The translations under genes were made by a program, and so were the position numbers. Below are positions 1-9,518 of a stretch of 40,062 bases of DNA, one piece after another. The notes under the pieces are model-generated. The model worked only from the letters and a program-made list of their open reading frames with translations. It did no database searches and was not told the origin of the DNA. The DNA is from Halothiobacillaceae bacterium (lineage in GTDB: Bacteria > Pseudomonadota > Gammaproteobacteria > Halothiobacillales > Halothiobacillaceae), in the NCBI GenBank assembly GCA_028696185.1, contig JAQVHL010000021.1, forward strand, positions 1 to 40,062. Reading direction: 5' to 3'. The stretch's first letter is position 1. Every line of letters starts with the position of its first letter.

Positions 1-1124
1 TCCCGCGCTGTAACGCGTTCGCCATCGACGCGCACAGCCCCTTCGGCCATTTTGCGGAAGCCTTCGGTCGTACTCGGGACCAGCCCCGCCTGCTTGAGAA
101 GGTGCACAAGGGGCACCCCTTCCGCCGGACCACTCAGACGCACTTCTTCAAGATCTTCGGGCACCAATCCTTTCTGGAAGCGCTCGATGAAGGCATCGCG
201 CGCTTTCGCGCCCGCGCCGGCGCCGTGGAAGCGCTCGACAATTTCCATGCCCAGCTCGAATTTCACATCCCGCGGATTGCGCCCAGCCTCCACCGCCTGG
301 CGCAGATGGGCAATCTCATGCCCGGGCCGGAAGCTGAGAAGCTCAAAATAGCGCCACATCAGATCATCGGAGATGGACATCAGCTTGCCGAACATGTCGT
401 TGGCCGGCTCATGGATACCGATGTAGTTACCCAGGGACTTGGACATTTTCTGCACACCATCCAGCCCTTCAAGAATAGGCATGGTGACGGTGATCTGTGG
501 GGCCTGCCCGTAGTGTTTCTGCAGCTCGCGCCCCACGAGGAGATTGAACTTTTGATCTGTACCACCGAGCTCGACATCGGCCTTGAGAGCCACGGAGTCG
601 TACCCCTGGATCAACGGATAGAGGAATTCGTGAATCGCGATGGGCTGATTACCCTGGTAACGCTTATGGAAATCATCCCGTTCAAGCATGCGCGCCACGG
701 TGTGTTTGGCGGCCAGCTGGATCAGATCGGCAGCGGACATGCCGCCCATCCACGAGGAGTTGAAGACCACCAGCGTCTTCTCCGGGTCGAGGATATGAAA
801 AATCTGCTGTTCGTAGGTACGCGCGTTTTCGAGCACCTGGTCGCGGGTCAAGGGCGGACGGGTAGCGCTCTTGCCCGTGGGGTCGCCGATCATCCCGGTA
901 AAGTCACCGATCAGAAACAGCACCTCGTGCCCAAGATCCTGAAAATGACGCAGCTTGTTGATAAGTACGGTGTGCCCCAGGTGCAGATCAGGCGCTGTGG
1001 GATCGAACCCTGCCTTGATGCGCAAGGGGCGCCCCAGCTTGAGCTTCTCGACCAGTTCGGCCTCCACCAGGACTTCTTCAGTGCCACGCCGGATGATTTC
1101 CAGCGCTTCATCGATAGGATTCAT
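1..1124 (-). CDS. tyrS: Tyrosyl-tRNA synthetase, 3' end beyond the window
   Basis: Charges tRNA-Tyr with tyrosine in the cytoplasm. Read on the minus strand from the ATG at 1124-1122, the protein starts [14 protein letters not shown] and stays open to base 1, so the C-terminus is missing. The class I signature appears as HLGH near residue 48 (in DLHLGHTVL) and the second signature KMSKS lies at about 430-450 on the plus-strand coordinate. The anticodon-binding region and the start of the S4-like RNA-binding tail ([11 protein letters not shown]) reach the window edge. The KMSKS spacing and overall look fit the TyrZ-like TyrRS of Pseudomonas. The divergent M23 peptidase gene is the same neighbour as in Pseudomonas. 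Identity is secure; only the end is unknown. Confidence 0.96.
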   Translation of the reverse strand, partial: MNPIDEALEIIRRGTEEVLVEAELVEKLKLGRPLRIKAGFDPTAPDLHLGHTVLINKLRHFQDLGHEVLFLIGDFTGMIGDPTGKSATRPPLTRDQVLENARTYEQQIFHILDPEKTLVVFNSSWMGGMSAADLIQLAAKHTVARMLERDDFHKRYQGNQPIAIHEFLYPLIQGYDSVALKADVELGGTDQKFNLLVGRELQKHYGQAPQITVTMPILEGLDGVQKMSKSLGNYIGIHEPANDMFGKLMSISDDLMWRYFELLSFRPGHEIAHLRQAVEAGRNPRDVKFELGMEIVERFHGAGAGAKARDAFIERFQKGLVPEDLEEVRLSGPAEGVPLVHLLKQAGLVPSTTEGFRKMAEGAVRVDGERVTAR

Positions 1125-1166
1125 CCCTTTCGTTTCTCCGCCCGAACGCGATGTCGGATTTACTGG

Positions 1167-1195
1167 TTGATTCGTTGATTAAGGCTGGGTATTTT
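1167..1195 (+). promoter_or_regulatory. Candidate sigma-70 promoter of the M23 peptidase gene
   Basis: TTGATT at 1167-1172 and TATTTT at 1190-1195 are separated by exactly 17 bases, and lie about 50 bases before the ATG at 1247. Each hexamer matches four of six consensus bases. It sits in the divergent tyrS/M23 gap and points to the peptidase gene. This is a pattern match only. Confidence 0.45.
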
Positions 1196-1246
1196 AGCCG
1201 TTTCGACGTACCGGCAACAGCCGACACACGGAAGAGGTAAGCTCCC

Positions 1247-2722
1247 ATGCGTAATCGCCCGGCTCCCAAGCGTCACACTCTCCTGCGAATGAGCCTTCTG
1301 GCCGCTGGCCTGGCCTCGCTAGGGGTCGTGATTGGCAAAGTGGCGGAGCCTCCGCGGGACCCAGCGCTGGACGCACGCTTGGGTGAACGCATGATGAGCG
1401 AAGTCTTCCCCGTCCGGGAGCCGCACGAAACCGTACTTTCCGCGCTGCCGGCTGATGCCGCATCCTCTATGGCTGCCCCGTCAGCGCTGGAGGAATCGGC
1501 ACCGCGGGACTACCTGCTCGACGCCGTTGAAAAGGCGCCCGCTACCGCGGAGGCGGACGAAGTTACGCCGAGCACCGACTGGCGGGTCATGGAAGTAGCC
1601 GTCGAGAAAGGTGACAACCTCTCCGCCATCTTTTCCCGCATGGGACTGTCCTCCCGCCAGCTCGCTGCCATCATGGAGCTGGGCAAGGACGTACACCCGC
1701 TGACCCGCATCCGTCCCGGTGACACCCTGCAATTCCGCCTCTCCCCCGACAACGACGTGCTCGGTCTGAGTTACGGGGTGGATAAGGCAACCACGCTGAA
1801 TGTGGAGAAAGCAGGCGACAGCTTCCAGGCATCCCAGGAAGTCCACCCGCTTGAAACCCGACTTTCCTATGCCGAAGGGATCATCGAGTCCTCGCTTTAC
1901 AAGTCGGCACGCCAGGTCGGTCTGCCGGCGGATATGGTCCTTGAGCTGGCAGAAATCTTTGGCTGGAAGATCAACTTCCTCACCGATGTGCAGCAGGGTG
2001 ACGAATTCAAGTTGCTCTACGAGAACATCTACAAGGATGGGGAGTGGGTCTCTACCGGCAAGATTCTTGCTGCCGAATTCAATAACAACGGGCAGACTCA
2101 TCGCGCCGTGCGCTACACCGCTCCGGATGGACAAAGCACCTTTTATACCCCGGAAGGCAAGAGCCTGAAACGCGGTTTCCTGCGTTATCCGGTCGATTTC
2201 AAACGCATCAGCTCCAATTTCAACCCCAGACGCCTGCACCCCATCCACAGGGAAGTCCGCCCGCACAATGGCGTGGATTTCGCCGCCCCCACCGGCACAC
2301 CGATCAAGGCCGCCGCCGACGGTAAAATCACCTTTGCTGGCTGGAAGCGCGGCTATGGCAAGGTCATCATCATCCAGCACGACGGCACCTACAGCACTCT
2401 TTACGGGCATCTTTCGCGCTTCAACGACAAATTGAGCCAGGGCTCCACCGTACGCCAGGAGCAATTGATCGGTTATGTAGGCGCTACCGGTGATGCCACC
2501 GGCCCGCATCTGCACTATGAATTCCGCATCAACGGCGTGCATAAGGATCCGCTGAAGGTGGCCCTGCCTGAGGCCGCGCCGATCACGCCCAAGTTGCGTC
2601 AGGATTTCCTCGCCCAAACCGGACAGCTCATGATGCAGCTTGGACTGATGGCCAAGCAGCGCGCGGCTGAAGTCGCCAGTGCCAGCGAAGTCGGCACGGC
2701 AACGGACAGCGCCCCCCACTGA
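1247..2722 (+). CDS. M23 family zinc metalloendopeptidase (MepM-like) with LysM/OapA-like domain
   Basis: Predicted murein DD-endopeptidase that cuts peptide cross-links so the wall can grow; periplasmic and membrane anchored. The 491-residue protein has a basic N-terminus and one hydrophobic segment (about residues 14-29). An OapA/LysM-like stretch follows (about 110-185, KGDNLSAIFSRMGLSS). A middle domain leads to the M23 catalytic domain (about 335-450). Zinc-site motifs are HNGVDF (near 340), LYGH (near 386) and GPHLHYEF (near 420). AGAGGTAAG lies about 8 bases before the ATG. The anmK gene starts 13 bases after its stop, which suggests co-transcription and a shared cell-wall role: one enzyme trims murein, the other recycles its anhydro sugar. 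It resembles MepM/YebA, but the exact bond specificity cannot be read from sequence. Confidence 0.93.
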   Translation: MRNRPAPKRHTLLRMSLLAAGLASLGVVIGKVAEPPRDPALDARLGERMMSEVFPVREPHETVLSALPADAASSMAAPSALEESAPRDYLLDAVEKAPATAEADEVTPSTDWRVMEVAVEKGDNLSAIFSRMGLSSRQLAAIMELGKDVHPLTRIRPGDTLQFRLSPDNDVLGLSYGVDKATTLNVEKAGDSFQASQEVHPLETRLSYAEGIIESSLYKSARQVGLPADMVLELAEIFGWKINFLTDVQQGDEFKLLYENIYKDGEWVSTGKILAAEFNNNGQTHRAVRYTAPDGQSTFYTPEGKSLKRGFLRYPVDFKRISSNFNPRRLHPIHREVRPHNGVDFAAPTGTPIKAAADGKITFAGWKRGYGKVIIIQHDGTYSTLYGHLSRFNDKLSQGSTVRQEQLIGYVGATGDATGPHLHYEFRINGVHKDPLKVALPEAAPITPKLRQDFLAQTGQLMMQLGLMAKQRAAEVASASEVGTATDSAPH

Positions 2723-2735
2723 ACCGGGGCCGCTA

Positions 2736-3890
2736 ATGCCCTTTGATGCGCCTTTGAAAAGCGCCCGCCCCTCAGGGCCGGAATGCTATGTAGGCGTGCT
2801 GTCCGGCACCAGCATCGACGGCCTGAGCCTGTGCCTTGTGGATCTTTCCCAGCCGGCCCCGCTGCTGATCCATGCCCTCTGCCTGCCCTTCCCCGGTCCG
2901 CTGCAAACGCAATTGCGCTCGCTTGCCTCAGGCGGTGAAGACAATGAGTTGCACCGCTGCGCCCTGGCGGAAGGTGCACTGGGCGAATTCATTGGTGAGT
3001 CGGTTCTGAAATTGCTCAACGAAGCCGGTACGACGCCCGCCCAGGTGCGCGCGATTGGCTCACATGGACAAACGATTCGACATTCACCTCCGGGGCGGGA
3101 AACACTCGGCTACAGCGTGCAGATCGGCGATCCCAACCGCATCGCCGAACGTACCGGCATCACCGTGGTGGCCGATTTCCGACGCCGCGACATGGCGGCG
3201 GGCGGCCAGGGGGCGCCTCTCGTACCGGCGTTTCACGCTGCGGTTTTCAGCTCTCAGGGCGAAACACGCGCAGTACTCAATCTTGGCGGCATTGCCAATC
3301 TCACCCTGCTCCCCCGCGGCGGCGTGGTCAGCGGCTTTGATACCGGCCCCGCCAACACGCTGCTTGATCGCTGGTGTGAACGCCATACGGGCCGGGCTTT
3401 CGACGCCAGCGGCGCCTGGGCCCGAGAAGGCAAAATCGACGTTCCCCTGCTGGAACGGCTGTTGAACGACGCCTATTTCAGCCACCCCGCACCCAAAAGC
3501 ACAGGACCGGAGTATTTCAATCTTCATTGGCTGCAGGAACGGGGTGGAGAACAGATAGACGGCCTTCCTGCGCAGGATGTGCAGGCGACACTGACGGCCC
3601 TGAGCGCCCTCAGCGTCGCCAACGCGCTGCAGCAGGCTCAGCCCGGAACGCAACGCCTGCTGGCCTGCGGTGGCGGGGTACTCAACACCTTCTTGATGGA
3701 AATACTGCAGGAAAAACTACCGGGCATTACGCTGGAAACCACCGATGCTCACGGTGTTCCAGCCCCCTGGGTTGAGGCCCTGGCCTTTGCCTGGCTGGCA
3801 CAACAGACCCTGAACGGGCGACCCGGCAACCTGCCAGCCGTCACAGGCGCAGCGCGCCCCGTCGTCTTGGGTGGGATTTACCCGGCATGA
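2736..3890 (+). CDS. anmK: Anhydro-N-acetylmuramic acid kinase
   Basis: Phosphorylates and opens 1,6-anhydro-MurNAc to MurNAc-6-phosphate with ATP, a step of murein recycling in the cytoplasm. The chosen ATG gives 384 residues, near the E. coli length (369). An in-frame ATG at 2679 lies inside the M23 gene and would add an unrelated tail. The phosphate-binding motif SGTSIDG is at residues 23-29. GGIANLT and GFDTGPANTLLDRW, typical of the AnmK/sugar-kinase fold, lie further on, and a GGGVLN glycine motif is near residue 310. It sits 13 bases after the M23 gene on the same strand. Citrate synthase ends head-on 65 bases downstream. Confidence 0.95.
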   Translation: MPFDAPLKSARPSGPECYVGVLSGTSIDGLSLCLVDLSQPAPLLIHALCLPFPGPLQTQLRSLASGGEDNELHRCALAEGALGEFIGESVLKLLNEAGTTPAQVRAIGSHGQTIRHSPPGRETLGYSVQIGDPNRIAERTGITVVADFRRRDMAAGGQGAPLVPAFHAAVFSSQGETRAVLNLGGIANLTLLPRGGVVSGFDTGPANTLLDRWCERHTGRAFDASGAWAREGKIDVPLLERLLNDAYFSHPAPKSTGPEYFNLHWLQERGGEQIDGLPAQDVQATLTALSALSVANALQQAQPGTQRLLACGGGVLNTFLMEILQEKLPGITLETTDAHGVPAPWVEALAFAWLAQQTLNGRPGNLPAVTGAARPVVLGGIYPA

Positions 3891-3955
3891 AGCCCCTGCA
3901 CGAGCCGTTCGCGTAAGGCTCAGCTCAACGTCGCGCCGGTGGTGGCAGGAAGGTC

Positions 3956-5110
3956 TTACCCGCGCTGCGTCATCGGCACGTAGCTGCGTACTTCGGGGCC
4001 GGTATATTCCTGCGTTGGACGATAGATCCGGTTGTTGGCGAGCTGTTCCTTCCAGTGCGCCAGCCAACCCGCCGTCCGCGAGATGGCAAAAATGGGTGTG
4101 AACTGATCGCGCGGGATCCCCAACTCCTCGTAAAGCAGACCGGAATAGAAATCCACATTGGGGTACACACCCTTGGGGGCAAGACGAGCTTCCGCCGCCG
4201 CCTCCAGGGCCTTGGCGATATCATAAAGCGGGCTGAGCTGCCCGCGATGCTCGCGCAGCTCCTCAAGCAAACCCTGCAGGATGTCGGCGCGCGGATCCTT
4301 CACCTTGTATTCGCGGTGCCCGAAACCCCAGACGACCTGCTTGGTCGCCAGACGCTGCTCCAGCCAGGCATCGACCCTATCCACCGAACCGATGCCTTCC
4401 AGCATTTCCAGCACGCGCTGGTTGGCCCCACCATGGAGCGGACCGGCCAGCGTACCGATGGCGGAAGCCACGACCAGATTCGGCGCGGCCAGCGTCGATC
4501 CACATACCAGCGCGGCAAAGGTGGAGGCGTTGATGGTGTGCTCGGCATGCAGCACGAGACAGGCGTCCATGATGCGCGTTTCCAGCGGATCGGGCTCCCG
4601 CTCGTTCATCATATACAGGAAGTTTTCCGCATACCCCAGGTCCGCTCGCGGCGGCACCGGGTCATCTCCCCGGCGAATGTGCTCCCACATGGCCACCAGG
4701 GTAGCCATGCTGGAAAGGATCTTCACCGCCGTGCTGTTGACGAAATCTGCCGTCGGCCCGGCGCCGTCGGCCGTCATGCGCTCGCTGCCGGGATAGAACA
4801 TCCCCAGGCTGGCAACGCAGGTCTGCAGCATTTCCATCGGATGCCCGTCAATGGGCAGGAAGGTCATGATGTCGCGTACGTTGTATTTCACACGCCGGTT
4901 GCGGCGCAACTCGCCGTCGAAGTCTGCCAGCTCGCGCACGCCCGGCAATTCACCGTTGAGCAGCAGATAGGCGCTTTCCTCGAAGGTACTGCGCCGTGCC
5001 AGCTCGACGATGGGGTATCCACGGTAGGTCAGGATGCCGCGCTGTCCATCCAGATAGGAAATGCTGGAGCGCGTCGCGGGGACGCCCTGCAAACCAGGAA
5101 TATAGTCCAT
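3956..5110 (-). CDS. gltA: Citrate synthase, short form
   Basis: Condenses acetyl-CoA and oxaloacetate to citrate, the entry step of the TCA cycle. At 384 residues it is of the shorter class (about 370-390), lacking the N-terminal extension of the long allosteric NADH-inhibited enzyme of enteric bacteria. Catalytic residues are visible: His in LHGGAN (near 225), His in GFGHREYKVKDPRA (near 262) and Asp in NVDFYSG (near 317). A further conserved segment is HAEHTINAS. It follows erpA on the same strand with a 64-base gap, so read-through transcription is possible. It converges on anmK. In Pseudomonas the corresponding position between anmK and erpA has no citrate synthase, so this gene looks inserted into an otherwise conserved order. 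Confidence 0.95.
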   Translation of the reverse strand: MDYIPGLQGVPATRSSISYLDGQRGILTYRGYPIVELARRSTFEESAYLLLNGELPGVRELADFDGELRRNRRVKYNVRDIMTFLPIDGHPMEMLQTCVASLGMFYPGSERMTADGAGPTADFVNSTAVKILSSMATLVAMWEHIRRGDDPVPPRADLGYAENFLYMMNEREPDPLETRIMDACLVLHAEHTINASTFAALVCGSTLAAPNLVVASAIGTLAGPLHGGANQRVLEMLEGIGSVDRVDAWLEQRLATKQVVWGFGHREYKVKDPRADILQGLLEELREHRGQLSPLYDIAKALEAAAEARLAPKGVYPNVDFYSGLLYEELGIPRDQFTPIFAISRTAGWLAHWKEQLANNRIYRPTQEYTGPEVRSYVPMTQRG

Positions 5111-5174
5111 CGATCACCAAGCCCTAGAAATCATGCCAAGAGAGCCGCGCCACAGGCGAGCGGCAAAACCATCG

Positions 5175-5540
5175 TCAAACGGAAAACGAGGAGCCACAAC
5201 CACAGGTTGTGGTCGCATTGGGGTTGCGGATGACGAACTGCGCACCTTCCAGACCCTCGGTATAGTCGATTTCCGCCCCCATCAGGTACTGGATGCTCAT
5301 CGGATCGACAAGCAGGGTGACACCCGCCTTGTCGATGCGCGTGTCACCGTCCTGCTCGCTTTCCTCGAAGGTGAATCCGTACTGAAAACCCGAGCATCCG
5401 CCACCGGAGATGAACACGCGCAGCTTGAGGTCGGGGTTACCCTCTTCCTCGATCAGTTGGCGCACCTTGTTCGCGGCGCTGTCGGTGAAGATCAGCGGAG
5501 CATCCTCCGCTGCGTTCATGCTTGTATCTACGTTGCTCAT
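5175..5540 (-). CDS. erpA: Iron-sulfur cluster insertion protein ErpA (A-type carrier)
   Basis: Carries and transfers [2Fe-2S] or [4Fe-4S] clusters to apo-proteins such as those of isoprenoid synthesis and respiration. The ATG at 5540 gives 121 residues starting MSNVDTSMN, with GGGAG about 11 bases upstream; a second ATG at 5519 is also possible. The open frame runs on to 5759, but that extension is arginine-rich and unlike the family. The three cluster ligands are Cys49 ([10 protein letters not shown]), Cys113 and Cys115 (CGCGSSFSV). The body matches E. coli ErpA closely, including [14 protein letters not shown] and [10 protein letters not shown] second A-type carrier, of nif type, lies at 39323-39646, so housekeeping and nitrogenase maturation appear to use separate carriers. 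Confidence 0.96.
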   Translation of the reverse strand: MSNVDTSMNAAEDAPLIFTDSAANKVRQLIEEEGNPDLKLRVFISGGGCSGFQYGFTFEESEQDGDTRIDKAGVTLLVDPMSIQYLMGAEIDYTEGLEGAQFVIRNPNATTTCGCGSSFSV

Positions 5541-5587
5541 GCTGCTCGCAGCTCCCGTAATGCGTTGTCCGGTGATACCGGCACGAT

Positions 5588-5611
5588 GGGAAAGCGCGCC
5601 CTTGCGGGCGC
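5588..5611 (-). terminator. Possible terminator after argC
   Basis: On the minus strand GCGCCC, a four-base loop and GGGCGC form a hairpin (plus-strand 5596-5611). It is followed downstream by GCTTTCCC, a short T run. It lies between the argC stop and the erpA start, where a terminator would separate the two genes. The T tract is short, so it may be weak. Confidence 0.4.
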
Positions 5612-5736
5612 CGTTTAATCGCAGAAGAGTAAGGTCAGAAACCCCGGCCACGCAAGAACAACGCGGCACACGGACCGCCACCGCTCTCCGTCGGCGCCAG
5701 AACAAATTCAGCCAATCAACTGAAATAACATGAAAA

Positions 5737-6768
5737 TCAGGGCAGAAGACCGATAACATCCAGGCCGGCGTCTTCCGGCAGACCGAACATGATATTCATG
5801 TTCTGCACCGCCTGACCCGCCGCGCCTTTTACCAGATTGTCGATCACCGACAGCACCACCGCCGTCTCGCCGTCCTGCGGCCGGTGGATCGCCAACCGGC
5901 AGAAGTTCGAGCCGCGCACGCTGCGCGTCTCCGGCAGGCTGCCCTTGGGCATTACGTCCACGAACGGCTCGCCGGCGTAGAAGTCCTCGAACAGCGCCTG
6001 CAAATCCCCAGCCGCCGTATTGAGGCGCGCGTACATCGTCGCCTCGATGCCGCGCACCATCGGCACCAGATGCGGCACGAAGGTCAGGCCGACCGCGCGA
6101 CCGGAATGCCCTTCCAGTACCTGACGTATTTCCGGCTGGTGGCGATGCCCGGCCACCGCGTAGGCACGGAAGCTCTCACCGGCCTCGGCCATCAGCGTGT
6201 GTACTTCTGCCTTGCGCCCGGCGCCGCTGACGCCGGATTTGGAATCCGCGATGATGTTCGTGGTGTCGATCCAGCCACTGCGCACCAGCGGCAGCAACCC
6301 CAGGGTGACGGCGGTGACATGACAACCGGGATTGGCAACCAGACGCGCACCGGCAATCGCAGCGCGATTGATCTCCGGCAGACCGTACACCGCCTCGGCC
6401 ACGAGATCCGGGCTCGCGTGAGTCATGCCGTACCACCTTTCCCACAGCGCGATGTCCCTGATGCGGAAATCGGCAGCCAGATCGACCACCCGCACCCCAG
6501 CCTCCAGCAGCTCGCGGGCGCCGTTCATGGCAATGCCATTGGGGGTGGCGAAAAACACCACGTCGCAACCGGCCAGTGCCTCCGGGTCCGGCTCGGTGAA
6601 AGCAAGGTCCACGCAACCACGCAGGTTGGGGAACATCTCGTCCACACGCTGACCGTTCGCCCCGCGCGAGGTGATAACGGACAGGCTCACCTGCGGATGA
6701 CGCGCCAAAAGGCGCAACAGCTCGACGCCTGTATACCCGGTTCCCCCGACGATTCCGACCTTAATCAT
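5737..6768 (-). CDS. argC: N-acetyl-gamma-glutamyl-phosphate reductase
   Basis: Third step of arginine synthesis: NADPH-dependent reduction of N-acetylglutamyl phosphate to the semialdehyde. The ATG at 6768 ([14 protein letters not shown]) gives 343 residues and has a strong AAAGGGGG ribosome site 4 bases upstream. The longer open frame to 6873 adds a non-homologous leader. The NAD(P)-binding GGTGYTG is at residues 8-14 and the catalytic cysteine is Cys149 in VANPGCH. It follows the Pseudomonas gene order upstream of erpA. The chloride channel gene is divergent, leaving a 143-base shared control region. That region holds a 6-base inverted repeat (6858-6874) with no assigned regulator. Confidence 0.96.
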   Translation of the reverse strand: MIKVGIVGGTGYTGVELLRLLARHPQVSLSVITSRGANGQRVDEMFPNLRGCVDLAFTEPDPEALAGCDVVFFATPNGIAMNGARELLEAGVRVVDLAADFRIRDIALWERWYGMTHASPDLVAEAVYGLPEINRAAIAGARLVANPGCHVTAVTLGLLPLVRSGWIDTTNIIADSKSGVSGAGRKAEVHTLMAEAGESFRAYAVAGHRHQPEIRQVLEGHSGRAVGLTFVPHLVPMVRGIEATMYARLNTAAGDLQALFEDFYAGEPFVDVMPKGSLPETRSVRGSNFCRLAIHRPQDGETAVVLSVIDNLVKGAAGQAVQNMNIMFGLPEDAGLDVIGLLP

Positions 6769-6911
6769 GCAACCCCCTTTCATTGCGTGTCTTTCACATG
6801 CCCGATCCTGCGTGCACCCGTTATTTTTCGGCGGCACGAACGCGTGCTCTGTAGCAAAATGATCGCTCATCATTGTGAATTTTCGAATGATACCCTGAAC
6901 GGGAGATCTAG

Positions 6912-8687
6912 GTGAGCAACTGGAAAGGCCGGTTCCGCGATTATCTCGCCCAACGCCTGCATGAAAGCATGGACCGTCTGCGCCTGCGGCTCGCGCGCCC
7001 GGACGCCCTTCTGCAGCTCTCGCTGCTGGGCCTGTTGGCCGGCGTGCTCGCCAGCGGACTCATCATCGTGTTCCGCCTGCTCATCGACTTTCTCCAGCGG
7101 CAGGGCTTCGGCCTTTCACACGAGGAAGCCTTCGAGGAGCTGCCGCTTGAGATCCGCGTCCTGTTACCGATTATCGGCGGGCTATTGCTGGGTGCGATAT
7201 TTCATTTCCTGCCCGCCCATTTGCGTCAGGTGGGCGTCGCGCACGTCATCCTGCGCGTCGACCGTCATCATTCGGCCATGCCGACCGGCAATGCCATAGT
7301 GCAGTTTGTCGGCGCGGGCCTGGCCTTGCTGTTTGGGCAATCCGTGGGACGAGAGGGACCGGGCATCCACCTGGGAGCCTGGGGCGGCAGCGCGCTGGGC
7401 CGACTGATGGGACTGGCGCACAACAGCCAACGCACGCTGCTGGCCTGCGGCGCGGCGGCCGCCATCTCCGCCTCGTTCAACACACCGCTGGCCGGGGTGA
7501 TCTTCGCCATGGAGGTCATCCTGCTCGAATACACGCTCACCAGCTTCATCCCGGTCATTCTCGCTGCCTCGTCCGGCGCCTTTCTCTCCACGCTCGTCTT
7601 TGGGCCGGACCCCGCCTTCCGCGTTCAGGCCCAGCACATCACCTCGCCCTGGGAGCTGCCGCTGATCGCCCTGATGGGCATAGGCATCGGCATTCTGGCG
7701 GCCCTGTTCATCCAGGGGCTGCAGCTCACCGTGCGTCACACCCGACACCTGCCGGTCATGACCCGCTTCACCCTCGCCGGCCTTATCGTCGGCCTTATCG
7801 GTGCCCTGGTGCCCGAGGCGATGGGCATCGGCTATGACAGCGCCTCCAGCGCTGCGCAAGGCAAGATCGTGCTCAGCCTGCTGGCCATCATTCTACTGGC
7901 CAAGCTCCTGGCCAGCGTCGCCTGTCTCGGACTGGGCATGCCGGGCGGCGTCATCGGCCCGACCATCGTGTTGGGCGCCTTGGCTGGCGGCGCCATGGGC
8001 AGCCTCATCGGCGCATTCATGCCAGCCAGCTTCGCCGCCAACGGCTTCTACGCCATCCTCGGCATGGGCGCGATGATGGGAGCCACGCTTCAAGCCCCGC
8101 TCGCCGCCCTCACCGCCGTGCTGGAACTGACTTCCAACCCCAACGCCATCATGCCCGCGATGATCGCCATCGTCACCGCCAGCCTGACCAGCAAGGTCGT
8201 GTTCGGCAAGGACTCGGTCTTCATCACCCTGCTCCTGGCCAGCGGCATCGAAACCCGGCGTACCCGCCTTTGGCATTCCGGAAACGATATTGGCCTGGCC
8301 AGCGTCATGGACCGCGACATCGCGGAATTGCCCGCCCACGCCCAACGTTCGCCTTGCCAGAGCCTCATCGACCGCCCGACACGCTGGGTGCTGTTATGGG
8401 GAGACGATGGGCAGGCGCTGGGCCTGCATGCCGGGCCAGGCTTCATCGAGCGTTTGCAGCAGACCCTGGCTCAGGCCCCGGAACAGGAAAAATTCGACCT
8501 ATCCACCCTCAACGGCACGGGTCTGAGCGTTGCGCCCGCCGATCTGGTCATGACCCTGCGCGAGGCCGAACTGGCCCTGCGGCGCGCAGGCGCCCACGCA
8601 TTGTATGTGCGACGCGTCACCCAGCGCGACGAGCGCCGGGCCTTCGGTGTGCTGACCCGCGAGATGATCGACGCCACCGGCAGCTGA
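6912..8687 (+). CDS. ClC-family chloride channel/transporter
   Basis: Integral membrane chloride channel or H+/Cl- exchanger. The start is GTG (MSNWKGRF), preceded by GGGAG about 6 bases away. The 591-residue protein has a ClC membrane core at about 35-445. The gating-glutamate motif GREGP is at 146-150, so the glutamate sits at 148. The second anion motif is [11 protein letters not shown] (about 340-350), a variant of GxFxP. The first motif GSGIP of E. coli ClcA is not kept (the region reads VGVAHVI), so this is a divergent subfamily. The C-terminal 130 residues contain no clear paired CBS domains; they may be a degenerate regulatory domain. Neighbours are argC, divergent, and a thioredoxin-like lipoprotein gene 67 bases downstream. 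Transport mode (channel or exchanger) is not decided by the sequence. Confidence 0.92.
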   Translation: MSNWKGRFRDYLAQRLHESMDRLRLRLARPDALLQLSLLGLLAGVLASGLIIVFRLLIDFLQRQGFGLSHEEAFEELPLEIRVLLPIIGGLLLGAIFHFLPAHLRQVGVAHVILRVDRHHSAMPTGNAIVQFVGAGLALLFGQSVGREGPGIHLGAWGGSALGRLMGLAHNSQRTLLACGAAAAISASFNTPLAGVIFAMEVILLEYTLTSFIPVILAASSGAFLSTLVFGPDPAFRVQAQHITSPWELPLIALMGIGIGILAALFIQGLQLTVRHTRHLPVMTRFTLAGLIVGLIGALVPEAMGIGYDSASSAAQGKIVLSLLAIILLAKLLASVACLGLGMPGGVIGPTIVLGALAGGAMGSLIGAFMPASFAANGFYAILGMGAMMGATLQAPLAALTAVLELTSNPNAIMPAMIAIVTASLTSKVVFGKDSVFITLLLASGIETRRTRLWHSGNDIGLASVMDRDIAELPAHAQRSPCQSLIDRPTRWVLLWGDDGQALGLHAGPGFIERLQQTLAQAPEQEKFDLSTLNGTGLSVAPADLVMTLREAELALRRAGAHALYVRRVTQRDERRAFGVLTREMIDATGS

Positions 8688-8754
8688 ATTCATGAAACCG
8701 CGCGCCTCGCACGCGGTCACACTCCACATCCTTTTGAACGAGACGAGAAACCGC

Positions 8755-9258
8755 ATGCATCGACGCACCTTCCTGCGACTGACCGGACAGGCCGCCCTGG
8801 CGGGCAGCCTGGGCGCCACACTGGCGGCCTGCGCGCCCAAGAACGATTTTGCCGGCATCAAGCTCACCCGGCTCGATGGCCAGAGCCTGCCCCTGAGCGA
8901 ACTGCTCGGCCGCCCGCTTCTGGTCACGTTCTGGGCCACCACCTGCCCCGGCTGCGTGGAAGAAATCCCGCTGCTCAGTCAGTTGCATCAGCGCTTCACG
9001 GGCAAGGGACTCACGGTGCTTGGTGTAGCCATGGATTACGACCCACCCGCCCAGGTCCGCGCCCTGACGGAAAAACGCGCCATCCCCTATACCATCGCCC
9101 TGGACAGCGGTGGCGCGGCCGCACGCGCCTTTGGCAATGTCCGCCTGACACCGACCAGCTTCCTGCTCGACGCCAAGGGACAGATTGCTTATCAGAAAAT
9201 CGGCATCATTGACGCCACGCGGGTAGAAGAGCTCCTCAAGGGCATGCTCGGCGCGTGA
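8755..9258 (+). CDS. Thioredoxin-like (TlpA/ResA-type) lipoprotein with Tat-like signal
   Basis: Probable periplasm-facing thiol-disulfide protein. From the ATG at 8755 it has 167 residues beginning MHRRTFLRLTGQAALAG. The RRTFLRL motif resembles a twin-arginine signal, and LAAC puts a lipid-modified cysteine at residue 26, so a Tat-exported lipoprotein is inferred. The redox motif is CPGC at 64-67 within FWATTCPGC. The fold continues through LTPTSFLLDAKG, with the cis-proline of TPT. An in-frame ATG at 8692 would add 21 residues before the signal and seems less likely. Its substrate is unknown. Downstream is a palindromic repeat and the convergent feoB gene. Confidence 0.88.
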   Translation: MHRRTFLRLTGQAALAGSLGATLAACAPKNDFAGIKLTRLDGQSLPLSELLGRPLLVTFWATTCPGCVEEIPLLSQLHQRFTGKGLTVLGVAMDYDPPAQVRALTEKRAIPYTIALDSGGAAARAFGNVRLTPTSFLLDAKGQIAYQKIGIIDATRVEELLKGMLGA

Positions 9259-9339
9259 AGCGAGCGCCGATCAAGCGAAACAGGGGGTTCCGCTGGCGCT
9301 CAGAATTTCAGCCGCTTTCCGAGAGGACGCTTAAAAAGG

Positions 9340-9512
9340 GAAGGTTTGTTGGACAATTCAGCGTCGGACGAAGGATTCCCAGCCCCCGTGGAGCCCCCAT
9401 GGACGGGGTTGTGGAGACCGGCTCAGTCGGAGCGGCCCCGGCCATGGCGGTCCCAAGGGGGCCTTCCCTTCCGACTACTTTCGTCCAACAAACCTTCGTT
9501 TATCAAACACCC
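9340..9512 (+). repeat. Palindromic repeat element, copy A
   Basis: Member of the dispersed family described under findings. A perfect 15-base inverted repeat, GAAGGTTTGTTGGAC at 9340-9354 against its complement at 9483-9497, encloses the element. The right arm continues outward to CAAACACCC at 9504-9512; the left outer arm is degenerate. Inside are two CCATGG sites (9397-9402 and 9442-9447) flanked by GGGG/CCCC that can pair. A small ATG frame (MDGVVETG) starts at 9399. It fills most of the 260-base gap between convergent tlpA-like and feoB genes, where it could also act as a terminator. Confidence 0.85.
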
Positions 9513-9518
9513 AGGCAC

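Noticed and set aside
102-1178. Long plus-strand open frame of 358 codons
   Set aside because: It is the antisense of tyrS, whose minus-strand frame carries HLGH and KMSKS and clear homology; the plus frame resembles nothing.
1481-2719. Minus-strand open frame of 412 codons
   Set aside because: Antisense shadow of the M23 peptidase gene, with no recognisable motif.
6870-6895. ArgR box near argC
   Set aside because: TGAAT is followed by AATGA rather than the ATTCA required by the ArgR palindrome.
9262-9301. GAGCGCC/GGCGCTC inverted repeat after the thioredoxin-like gene as a terminator
   Set aside because: The loop is 26 bases and no T run follows; repeat A is a better candidate for stopping transcription here.
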